In this document: one piece after another, positions 54,101 through 64,000 of the stretch | How positions within the stretch are numbered: the stretch's first letter is position 1 | Layout of the letters: the number at the start of each line of letters is the position of its first letter | Source of the DNA: Amia ocellicauda | Taxonomy: Eukaryota; Chordata; Actinopteri; Amiiformes; Amiidae | Direction: 5' to 3' | Assembly (NCBI RefSeq): GCF_036373705.1 | Contig: NC_089852.1 | Coordinates: 34,798,707-34,862,706, forward strand | DNA: 64,000 bases | Notes under the pieces: model-generated | Seen by the model: the letters and a program-made list of their open reading frames with translations, nothing else | The model's database searches: none | What the model was told of the DNA's origin: nothing | Translations under genes and position numbers: made by a program

Positions 54101-57100
54101 CGTGCTCAGCTCCACCCTCCTGGTCTTGTTTACTGGGGGGGACAACACTGCATCAGGCACAGGGGGCTCCAGGAGAACAACATATTTATATTTTTCTATC
54201 TCTCTGACCACTGCAGAGCGGGAACACCCTGCAAGAGCTGCAGTTTTGGAGATGCTCTGACCCAGTTGTCTAGCCATCACAATTTGGCCCTTGTCAAAGT
54301 CGCTCAGATCCTTACACTTGCCCATTTTTCCTGCTTCTAACACATCAACTTTGAGGACAAAATGTTCACTTGCTGTCTAATATATCCCACCCACTGACAG
54401 GTGCCATGATAACGAGATTATCAGTTATTCACTTCACCTGTAGGGGTCATAGTGTTATGGCTGATCGGTTTATACATGTATATACAAATATAGATATAAA
54501 AAGCTGAGCTACTGAAGTATTTAACAACCTTTATCTTTACATTATACAGACTGCTTTACACATTCAAGGTGTGAGTGTGAACCCTTACTTTCTCCTTGCT
54601 GAAAGAGACGCTCCTCCTCTGGTCCCTCAGGCTTCAGTGGGTTGACAAAGGCAGCCCTGGAAAAAGAACAGCCACCAATCAAACAGAGGTACACCCACTC
54701 TCGTGAGAAATACAAAGACGCTGTAATACAGAGAGTAATTAAGTGTGCAGATAATTTGCCTCAGTGACCTTTAATTCAGGCCCTGAAACTCCTATAAGAG
54801 AATTACAAGGCCTCTACAGGTTCTACTGTTTCACGATCTCTGCATAAACCATAAGCAGGCAACTTCTGAACTCTTTTTAAATAAAGTGCAGCAACTCCCA
54901 GATTACAGAAATGATTATATTGTCTTTGTGCTGTATAAGAACTTCAGGAAGGTGTGCAGTGTCATGTTCATCTGTACTGATGACTTGCTCACCGCTTATT
55001 CTCCGGGTCCCGGGCCACCATCACGAATGTGGCGTCTAAGACTGGACTAAAGGCACCATCATGGAGCTGGGGAGAAAGCAGCACCACTTCAGTATAAAGA
55101 CTGTGTAGACATTGTCAGTTTGAGCTCATTTGAGTTGAGGAAATATGTAGCAGGGCTTTTCACCCAAAGTGCAATATTATCTCCAATTCATCAAAGGGGA
55201 ACTGCATTTCACACTCTACCTGGGTCACATGCATCTTGGCTTCTATCGAGGTTTTGCCCACCCAGGTCACATGCCCTGTAAACTTGATGTCGCAGTCTGG
55301 GTAAATAATGTTCTTCCTCATGTCTGTAAAAACACATTCAATTGCTTTTTAAAAAAATACACTGAACATTACAATAAGATTTTTTTTTTATCCGTTTTCA
55401 TGGTACCCACAGTATGATATAAATAATTTACATTTACCCATCAATCTGACCCACAAACAGTCATATCAGGGAAAAACAAACTACACAACTGTCATATGGT
55501 ATTAGCCTGTCCTTGATAGAACTGAAGCAAACAAGTTGAATGATTAGCTGTCCAATCAGTGAGCTGCTCTCTCTCAGTCCTGAAGGTTTCAAAGAACATG
55601 TGAGGAGAGTCCAGAGACACTCACCAATTTTATCCACCAAGGCGGTGACTATAGACAGCGGAGATCTCCCAAGAGTGTCCGTTTTGGTGTGGGTGTAACA
55701 AATAAGAACTACAAACAAAAACAGAGACATGTATTTATTTATTATGTTACTTTACTTTTTAATTCAATATAAACAAAAACATGCTGAAGACATACCTGCT
55801 AAACTATCAAGATCTTCAAGGATTCGGCCAAACCTGTCAGAAAACAGACACAAATAAATCAAGTTATACTCACACTAGCTCCACATGCCTCCATTCAGGC
55901 AACTCGACTCCCTCAAATAAAAATGTTCTCCCGATCTCCCTCACATTTTGCACGTTCCCTTTCCCCACGGACCGAACTAGGTAGCTACTCCTTTTAAGAT
56001 GACACCTAAGCAACCAGTATAGAGCTCTGTCACTGGGGAGAACTGGTCAAATTATACTGCTCAAAAAAATTAAGGGAACACTTAAATCACACATCAGATC
56101 TCGATCAACGAAATATATTAAAGATCAAAATCTTTACTGTACACTGAGTAATTCGTTGAGAAAAAAAAGACGTAACAATGGTCAATGGAAACCAAAATCA
56201 CCAACCGACTGAGGGCTGAATTCAAACTCGCACCGAACATCAAAGTAAACAATTGATATCACAGGCTGTTCCAACTTGCGTGACTGATGTGACTCAGTGT
56301 ATGACTCCCATGTGCCTGTACACACTCCCGACAATGTATGGGCATGCTCCTGATGAGACAGTGGATGGTGTCCTGGGGGATCTCCTCCCAGACCTGGATC
56401 AGGGCATCAGTGAGCTCCTGGACAGTCTGTGGTGCTACTTGGCGGTGTCGGATGCACCAATACATAACGTCCCAAAGGTTCTCAATTAGATTCAGGTCTG
56501 GGGAACGTGAGGGCCAGTCAATGGCATCAATGCCTTCATCATCCAGGAACTGCCTACACACTCTGGCCACATGAGGCCGGGCATTGTCCTGCACCAGGAG
56601 GAACCCAGGGCCCACTGCACCAGCGCAAGGTCTGACGATGGGTCTGAGGATTTCATCCCGGTACCTAACAGCAGTCAGGCTACCGTTGGCTAGCATGACC
56701 TCTGTGCGACCCTCCTAAGAGATGCCTCCCCAGACCTTCACTGACCCACCACCAAAGCGGTCATGCTGGATGATGTTGCAGGCAGCATAACGTTCACCAC
56801 GGCGTCTCCAGACTCTTTCATGTCTGTCACATGTGCTCAGTGTGAACCTGCTCTCATCTGTGAAGAGAACGGGGCGCCAATGGCGGACCTGCCAATTCTG
56901 GTGTTCTCTGACGAATGCCAATTGAGCTGCACGGTGCTGGGCTGTGAGCACAGGTCCCACTAGAGGACGTCGGGCCCTCATGCCACCCTCATGGAGTCTG
57001 TTTCTGACAGTTTGGTCAGAAACATGCACACCAGTAGCCCGCTGAAGGTAATTTTGTAGGGCTCTGGCAGTGCTCCTCCTGTTCCTCCTCGCACAAAGAA

Positions 57101-59396
57101 GCAGATACTGGTCCTGCTGCTGGGCTGATGCCCTTCTACGGCCCTGTCCAGCTCTCCTCATGTAACGGCCCATCTCTTGGTATCTCCTCCATGCTCTTGA
57201 GACTGTACTGGGAGACACAGCAAACCTTCTTGCAACATCATCCTGGAGCAGCATCCTGGAGGAGCTGGACTACCTGTGCAACCTGATTGGGCTGCAGGTC
57301 CCGCCTCATGCTACCAGTAGTGACAAGGACACTAGCAAAATGCAAAACTAGCGAAGAATCAGTCAGGAAGGATAAGGAGAGAGCAATTGTCTGTGGTCAC
57401 CACCTGCAAAACCATTCCCTTTTTGGGGTTTGTCTTGCTGTTGCCGCTCCAGTGCACCTGTTGTCACTTTCATTTGCACGAAAACAGGTGACATTGACTC
57501 ACAATCGCTTAGGCTTCCTAACTGGACAGATCAATATCCCTGAAGTTTAACTGACTTGGTGTTATACTGTGATGATTACGTGTTCCCTTCATTTTTTTGA
57601 GCAGTGTAGTAACCCACACCTGCAGAGTAAAACACAAAAACAAATAAACACACACACACACACACACACACATACACTCACACGCAAACAAACACACACA
57701 GACAAACAGTATACTGAAGATGAGGAGAGCTCTTGGTCTGGCTCCCTAAGACTGGAATTAATAACCAAATTAGGGCCGCACTGGTTTGTCGGGGGGATTA
57801 GAGACATGAATCACCTGACGCTGTTGTGCATGGTGAGGTATTTCTCACGCAGCGTGGGTTGGCTCCCCAGCGGCAGCAGCACTTCGATCAGGCTGTCCTT
57901 CATGGTCCGCACAGGCAGGTCCTCCTGACTGCTGGCCAGCTGGGAGCTCAGAGACGCCCGCTCCTGCATTGCCTTCCTGTGGTCACTGAATAAGGGACAC
58001 AGCGTCAGTCTGGAGACAGCACTACTGTACAGGACAGGGACAGAACTGCTGTCCCACTCCAGGGCACAGGCACAGCTCTGAGCAGATAAAAGATAACACT
58101 AGGGGGCAGTGTGCATCAGAGCAAGCAAACCTCACGCATCAAGTAGCAGGGAATTGTCTTCTTCAGTATCAGTTACACAAGAGGAAGCTGTCATTAATAC
58201 TTTGCATAACTTAAGGTCACTTGATTTATGACTGGAAAAAATAGCAGAATGGATTTCTCGTGGCTAAATCAAATCAGTAAGGCCTGCTGTAATATTCTGA
58301 ACTTCACTACCTATTCTATACTCTTCCACACTCCAAAGTCCTGTGTTTATTTATGGAGGGATCTATAAAAAACAAATGTAAGGAAAATTGAGTTACATTT
58401 TCTACACACATTTAAGGTATTATTTTATATAACAGAGGTATATGAAAATAAGTTAAAACCTTGTTCATTTAATTTGGAAACGTTTGGGTACTAGCAGAGA
58501 TAGGATATGAATAATCACTGTATTCTATTTATTATAACAATATAATATCTACTACTACTGATTGATCAATTAATGCAGATCAATTTCAGAATGAATAATG
58601 TCATAAATTCCAGTTACATGCAAACAAGCCCAATCTTACCCCTGCTCTTGGTGTGAACTCGTCTAAGAGACAGAGACAATGGAGCAAGAGGGTGTATAGA
58701 AATTGGCATTCCTATATTCTATATGATAATGAGCTGGCACCTCTTTATTAAAGTACCACCCAAAAGGGATTTACCTAGGAGAAGAAATGGTAATAAGATC
58801 AAATCCAAAAGTATAAAAGTACTCAACTTCATGCACAATGGGATTCGCATATTCATCATGAGGACCTTCGTATCCTGTCTGACGCTGCACTGTGCTCACG
58901 TGCTCTCCCAGTAGGTTCAGGTAAACAAGCTTATCTGTACTACTGTAATGCTGGTATTCCCTTTACTATCTAATGCAATTGTTAATATACATGACATATC
59001 TGTATCCTATAATCAATAAATGTCAGGTAAAGTTATGTTGATCTGTGCTTATTTTAAAACGTAACTAAATAGCAAAAAGACGATACATTTTTCCATACAC
59101 AAATTAGGGGGGGTGACTTATTTTTTTTCAAAAGACAAAACTGTACAAACATTTCTAACGTATATTTTGGTTTTAGAAAAATAAGCAATGAACCATGAAA
59201 AAAGCAAACAATCACAAAGAGCTTGACGATGTCAGACAGGAGTCAAGAACAAAGAGACACACAGTAGGATGTAAAATTATACCTCCAGTTCGTTGAAGCT
59301 CCCACTATCTCTCTCAGTCTATTCCTGACTAGAGAAAATAGACATTTCAGTAAACACAATTTCTTGAAAATCCATGATTAAACCAATGCATGCTTT

Positions 59397-59450
<54 letters not shown>

Positions 59451-61837
59451 GTAGTAGTAGTAGTAGTAGTAGTGTTATTATTATTTGATTTAAAAAAACA
59501 TGCACTATAATTCTTCTGACAGCACAGGGGAACAAATATGTATTGTTTCACTGTTTGAAAAGGTACAAATGCTGCATCTTTAACCCACATCATTCCTCTA
59601 GGGAACATGTCTTTCTCTTTCTCTCTATGGCAACACAGTGACACAAAAATTAACGCATACAACTTTCAATTCTTTTTTTCTTCAGCAAAACAAAAATAAA
59701 TCAGGAAAAGCGGTTTGTTTTAAACAGAATCGCAGAATTGGCAGTCTAACTAATGGATCAAAGTCTTTGGACTGGCTGAAGTATAATAGCAAAGGAAAAT
59801 GAAATGATATGGAATAACAGACAGCAACAGACGAGCACAGCGCAAACACCCGTGCACAGTAGCAACAAAGCTCTGCCCCCCCGCACCCTTTCTAACACCT
59901 CTCTGATTACAATAGAGCTGCTTTAACCCGCAAAAGTAGGGCTGTTTGTGAGGTGATTTACAGAGAACTCCAAGTTGCATGAACGTTTTAATCTTAACAA
60001 TTTTAATAATAATAATTTAGCATTTCTGTGTTTATCACCTTGTTAATAAATCAAAGTGCTTCAACAGCCCTGACACAGAAAGGCATTTCCCAGTGGCCTT
60101 ATTGGTTTCCATTTGCATGTGTTAGAATGCTTAATGAACACATGCAGTTATCTGTTTTTACCAACACACCATCAGTCAGAAGCAAGTGTGAATGTCCTGC
60201 AGGGGAAATAAAATAAGGTGATGAATGTTTTGCATTCCATGACCTTTAAAAAATCAATACAACCAGGAAACGCACAGAGTAAAATCAGTGGGAATGTTAC
60301 TGGACGAGTGGTTTAACCCCACTCTCTTGCTGTCGGGCATATACTAGGCATACTCAAACCTGTTTTTAACATTTCCCCAAAAATCACTTCTGTTACATTG
60401 TCAAGCTCTGGTTTCCCAGCAACATGCGCTCACTGGGATTTGACTGTGAGATAAACGGGAAACAACATCAACACTGGGGCATGGGAAGGACTGGAGTGTA
60501 GGGTAAAAAACAATAACATGATGAGAAGCTCAATCTAAAAATGGTGGCCTACTTTACAATATTCACCTCAAAGTCTTGACATGGTAAAGGGTTTTAGAAG
60601 GGTTTTTAAGTAGCACCTTTTAAACTCTTTGAATGTAAGGTGTTTTAACTGGATTGTAACAGATTGAATCCAGGGTATTTCAATGTAAGTTTCAAAAAAC
60701 TATTATGATCATGTTAATATCTTATTGACACCTGAGGTGGATATTAGAATAAGCTGGTGTTGGGTTGCTTAATTGTTGTGTGTTTATTACCTTCTTTCAT
60801 GTCAGGAGACTTGCCCTGGGAAGCTGAAGGCCCTGATGACAGAGCCCTGGTTGTCAGGGAGGAGGCAGCGCTCAGCAACCGTAATCTGCAGAAGAAGCAC
60901 ATTAAACTCCTAAAAACTCCCCTATTTATACTGCACCTGTACAGCCTACAGCATCTGACTGCCCACGACTGGAATACATAGGACATTTTACAATTCCTTA
61001 TCACTACTAATACTAATAGTCATCAGTAGTATCAGCATTGCAGATTAATTTGACACAGAGAAGCATCTAGGTGACAACTTCACAGACCTGCAGGGAGCAA
61101 ACAAATGACACTACAATAACCCACTGAACGTGGAGGAATAGCACAGTGCAAGTGTGTGGGTCCTTTACACAAAACTAACCCATCCCAATATGGTTAGATA
61201 ACTCAGGCTGGGAGTCACAGCTGTCTTGCGTTTCTTATGCAGTAGAACATCCCATAACAGTCACAACATTCAGACTGAATCATCACTAGTAAATCTACTT
61301 TTTTTTTGGCAGGCCATTCTCGACCCCCATCACCAGCTTTATGTATTTGTACACGGTCCTATTCAGAGCTGTATATATTAAAGGAATAGCTCTTTTATTA
61401 TGAGTTGGTTTTCCAACAGTGACAGGTCTGCAGCTCATTAGAGATTCAGCTGATGAAATGAACAGAAACTAACGCTTCTGGGCGTGGTCCTTAACTACAC
61501 TCAGTCCAGAAGGGTTTCATATGTCTGTCATTGTAATAATACAGTTAATACCAGTGATTCACTTTTTAAAAGGTTGTATTGCCAGGCAGCTCACACTTAA
61601 CTCCTTATTAAGCGTCCTTATTTTCTTAATAACTTTTTAAATAAATGAAACGTGTCGAAACGTGATTTATTCATGGGTCTCAGACAGCTAGCTGGGTAGA
61701 CGTACAGCAAAAAAACACGACTTTCACAAGCTGACGGAAACGTATGGTCTCGTTGCAATAAAGAGGACGCTGTTTGTCGGCCTGTGCCTTGTGTATGTTT
61801 AGTATTTTTACAAACTCACTCACCTCAGAGACAGCAT
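51149..61837 (-). CDS. ACOT9: Acyl-CoA thioesterase 9, mitochondrial (ACOT9), complete, 15 exons, 429 aa
   Basis: Exons on the minus strand: 61824-61837, 60791-60885, 59283-59328, 57815-57985, 55796-55833, 55625-55708, 55220-55323, 54993-55066, 54589-54656, 54021-54132, 53023-53113, 52583-52668, 51894-51981, 51489-51639, 51149-51216. All joins are in phase, ending in TGA. The first exon carries only MLSLR. The Arg/Ser-rich start ([20 protein letters not shown]) is a mitochondrial presequence. Recognisable blocks are [95 protein letters not shown] and [16 protein letters not shown]. These form two HotDog domains in tandem. Family role: hydrolyses acyl-CoA to free acid and CoA in mitochondria. 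Introns hold a solo LTR and two Tc1 copies. The acceptor at 51981 was chosen because it restores the conserved GGSRP block. Confidence 0.96.
53340..53738 (+). mobile_element. Solo LTR with 5-base target duplication in an ACOT9 intron
   Basis: The 399-base unit starts TGTGACAAG and ends GTTTACA (TG...CA). It is flanked on both sides by the direct repeat GTAAC (53335-53339 and 53739-53743). It contains a TATA-like TCTATTTAAT (53505-53514) and AATAAA (53669-53674) in the right order. It is antisense to ACOT9 and lies between exons 53023-53113 and 54021-54132. The family (Gypsy-like or retrovirus-like) cannot be assigned without the internal region. Confidence 0.65.
54205..54472 (-). mobile_element. 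Fragment of family A Tc1 in an ACOT9 intron
   Basis: Only the terminal repeat and the transposase N-terminus survive ([20 protein letters not shown] on the minus strand, 54343 downward). The other end breaks off near 54205. It lies in the intron between ACOT9 exons 54021-54132 and 54589-54656. Confidence 0.85.
56055..57608 (-). mobile_element. Full-length but mutated Tc1-family element (family C) in an ACOT9 intron
   Basis: The terminal inverted repeats read CTGCTCAAAAAAATTAAGG on the left. The right end mirrors them with one mismatch (AATGAAGG), and TA flanks the element. It is about 1.55 kb, longer than the other Tc1 copies. The transposase gene is on the minus strand, so it is in the same direction as ACOT9. 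The element lies in the 2.0 kb intron between exons 55796-55833 and 57815-57985 and accounts for most of it. Confidence 0.92.
56259..57309 (-). pseudogene. Broken Tc1 transposase, family C
   Basis: The expected start is at 57309 ([14 protein letters not shown]), but a frameshift near 57250 leads into the main frame [14 protein letters not shown]. The first aspartate is in [14 protein letters not shown] stop at 56716-56718 then interrupts the frame after VWGGIS. The remainder (56259-56696) carries the second aspartate in [11 protein letters not shown] and the glutamate in [12 protein letters not shown]. With one frameshift and one stop, it cannot make transposase. Confidence 0.9.
57986..60790 (-). 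other. ACOT9 introns 2 and 3 without further genes
   Basis: Apart from exon 59283-59328 and the ATT/AGT microsatellite, no exon, RNA gene or known repeat was recognised. Confidence 0.5.
59398..59473. repeat. (ATT)n then (AGT)n microsatellite
   Basis: About 17 ATT units switch to about 8 AGT units, in the ACOT9 intron next to exon 59283-59328. Confidence 0.95.
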
Positions 61838-61990
61838 CTTTAGGTAATTATTACCTACACAACCTCTACACACTTCAAGTTGACAGGCAACGCTGGCAAG
61901 ACACTTCCGGGTGGACGTACGTAACCCACGACGTACGTACCGTAATGCCTCGAGTGGCAGCGCACCACACGTTTGTAAACGGGGAGCTTT
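61838..61990 (-). promoter_or_regulatory. Probable ACOT9 promoter and 5' UTR
   Basis: Directly upstream of the ACOT9 start codon are an ETS core (CTTCCGG near 61904-61910) and two copies of GACGTACGTA (61914-61923 and about 61930-61939). The stretch is CpG-rich compared with its surroundings. Exact start sites cannot be read from sequence. Confidence 0.4.
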
Positions 61991-62499
61991 CTCTGGATCC
62001 AGATCAGCATGAGAAATCTGCCAAGTGAATATCTTTCTTCCTTTCTTTGAAGAAACAATACCTACATTCCTTTCGCGGAGGAAATGGCTGTTCAATCTCA
62101 AATAAAGAAAACATATTTGATTTCTTACATGTCTCCATTGCAGATTTATGTTTCCATCTAGTTGAACTTTACTCGACTGTAGGCACTGGAACAGAGAAAG
62201 TGCTTCACACATGAGATAATATAGGGCCATTAGGGCACAGCAGGCAAGCTGACTTTTGCGCCGGTTGAAAATGGTAATTGTTCCATGTTAGTGCGTTTTT
62301 ATTAACAGAGACAGTGATTGAATGTGTATTACTTTTTTTTAAATAACTAAATAAGACATTGGCTGCAAAATAACTTCTGAAACCTCGATAGGTTTACTGA
62401 ATAAACATTAGTTGTATCTTTAACATATGAACGAAGTGGTTAATTCAAGAAAAAATACTTTGAGAGCATATTTTTGTCTTGCTTTCTTACTTTCTGTTC

Positions 62500-63080
62500 T
62501 GTGTAGTGTTCTAAGTTTATAGACATTGCACAAGCATTTCCAGTCCATGGCTGTTTCGTTCCTTACTCAATATGAGCATCTTGCCCCACCTTCCCTTGAC
62601 TGTGAGCAGCAGTGTTTTACACTGTATTTTGAAATCCACAGGGAGCCAATGCAAGGGAGCTAAAACAGGAGTGATATGCTCGTTCACCTTATTTGTGGTT
62701 AGGATCTGAGCAGCTGGACACAATGCAACCTGTTCAGCACATGTTTAGGAAGACCAGCAAGCAGTGTGTTAAAACAATCAGGCCTTGAGAACACCAACAC
62801 ACACATTAATTGTGTGTCAATTCAAGTGGCAAATACATATGCAAAGTTATATTAATGTAATGAACAGCATATTTCTTGCTGTGCTTGAATTACTCTGTCT
62901 TGTATTTCATGGATGCTGTACTGTACAGTGTAAAACTTATATTTGTTTACTGTATATTTCCTATACACTCATGCAAATAGGAATTTGTAAATTGCATTAT
63001 ACTTGGAACTGTCCTGTATTATTGCACTTTGTATTGCTCTTATATTTTGTAAGTCATCCTGGATAAGGGCATCTGCTAAA

Positions 63081-63111
<31 letters not shown>

Positions 63112-63128
63112 AAGAAGAAGAAGAAGAA
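62500..63128 (+). repeat. LINE/SINE-derived repeat with V-SINE/LINE2-type tail
   Basis: The segment 63044-63081 (GTAAGTCATCCTGGATAAGG, then GCATCTGCTAAAT) matches the conserved 3' tail shared by LINE2-type elements and fish V-SINEs. It is followed by (AAG)n at 63082-63128 as a degenerate tail. The upstream stretch (about 62580-62780: GGGAGCCAATGCAAGGGAGC, then AACAGGAGTGATATG) resembles a dispersed fish repeat. The limits and family are uncertain. Confidence 0.55.
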
Positions 63129-64000
63129 TCATGCTGTAGCTTACTTTTAGTTTTGTTGTCAAACCACTTTATATTATCATCATCATTCTCCTGCAAATGT
63201 ATAATTGCAATTGTTTTTGGTGTGAATGGGACAGGATAAAAAGCCAAATAGGCAGCTAAACTGCTTGACAGAGTACAAGGAAGAATAATAATGCAGATTT
63301 GTGACCTATTTTCCAGTCTCCAGCTGGTCGGAGGGGGGCGGGGTGGGACAGGTGTACTTGAGCAGGTTTTGAGAAATGCAGGAACATTCCAGGAATTCTA
63401 GACTGACAACCTGTCCGGTGCCTCCTGTCTGGTGGATTTGGACACATTTATAACACACAATCTTTAACCTTTATCCACATCAGCAAAATCACAAAATTGG
63501 CCTGTTTTGGCAGGACCATTATTGGCATTGTTCCAGATCAGATAACACGGATATAAAAATGAAAAACTCTTTTTAAAATGTCATTTCATTGTATGCATTC
63601 AACAAGCACACAAAACCGCCCATATAAATACGCAAACACGAATTTAAACACACAAAACCACATGCATACACACCTGCAGTCACAGACGGGCTACGTCGTG
63701 ACATTAAATGATCTTAAATAAATATATCTGAATCCATTTTTAACTTGCACATTTTAAATATATATATATGTCAAAGTAAATATATACAAATATCAAACTA
63801 AAGAAACCTCGCAAAATACACTGAGGGTTTCCATTTTGGTTCAAAGTTTGGATATTTAACTTAGACAAACTACACCGATACAATAAAAGCAATAATATAT
63901 AACCTACACACACACACACACAAATAGAAACATCAACAACGTATATATCTGCGTTGAAAAAAACCCCCATTAAGTTCCAGTAACGTGAATAATTTTGGAT
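63129..64000. other. Window end, no gene seen
   Basis: AT-rich DNA with short CA and TA runs (63900-63922 and 63758-63768). No exon or recognised repeat was found. Confidence 0.45.

Noticed and set aside
63082-63128. Possible coding poly-Ser frame
   Set aside because: It is the translation of the (AAG)n microsatellite on the minus strand.

Overview
This 64 kb window is nuclear DNA of a ray-finned fish. The evidence is intron-rich vertebrate genes with canonical splice sites, several families of fish-type Tc1/mariner elements, solo LTRs, a LINE2/V-SINE-type tail and abundant (TA)n, (CA)n, (GA)n and trinucleotide microsatellites. I cannot name the lineage. Six protein-coding genes could be rebuilt exon by exon with consistent reading phase, and each ends on an in-frame stop. 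Product names come from recognised protein sequence, not from a database search.

Layout from left to right. 1-3008: flanking DNA with a solo LTR inserted in a (TA)n tract. 3009-20556 (-): SIDT1, 25 coding exons, 817 aa, with a 7.2 kb first intron that holds a deleted Tc1 copy and a long inverted repeat. 20557-21875: shared head-to-head promoter region. 21876-27716 (+): SPICE1, 16 coding exons, 838 aa. 28824-33735 (-): an unrecognised CARD-containing gene, 8 coding exons, 751 aa, ending in a CaaX-type tetrapeptide. 36127-42272 (-): PDHA1, 11 exons, 393 aa. 42273-43187: a second head-to-head promoter. 43188-46875 (+): PRDX4, 7 exons, 251 aa. 47182-50390: a cluster of three Tc1-family elements, the first with a complete 346-aa transposase. 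51149-61837 (-): ACOT9, 15 exons, 429 aa, with two further Tc1 copies and a solo LTR in its introns. 61838-64000: the ACOT9 5' side and repeat-derived DNA.

The genes do not form one pathway. Three encode organelle enzymes: PDHA1 (mitochondrial pyruvate oxidation), ACOT9 (mitochondrial acyl-CoA hydrolysis) and PRDX4 (secretory-pathway peroxide removal). SIDT1 is a multipass membrane protein of the dsRNA/cholesterol-transporter family and SPICE1 is a centriole protein. The SIDT1-SPICE1 pair matches human 3q13, while PDHA1-PRDX4-ACOT9 matches human Xp22, so the window crosses a boundary between two blocks that are separate in human. The CARD gene sits exactly at that boundary and is the least explained and most interesting locus here.
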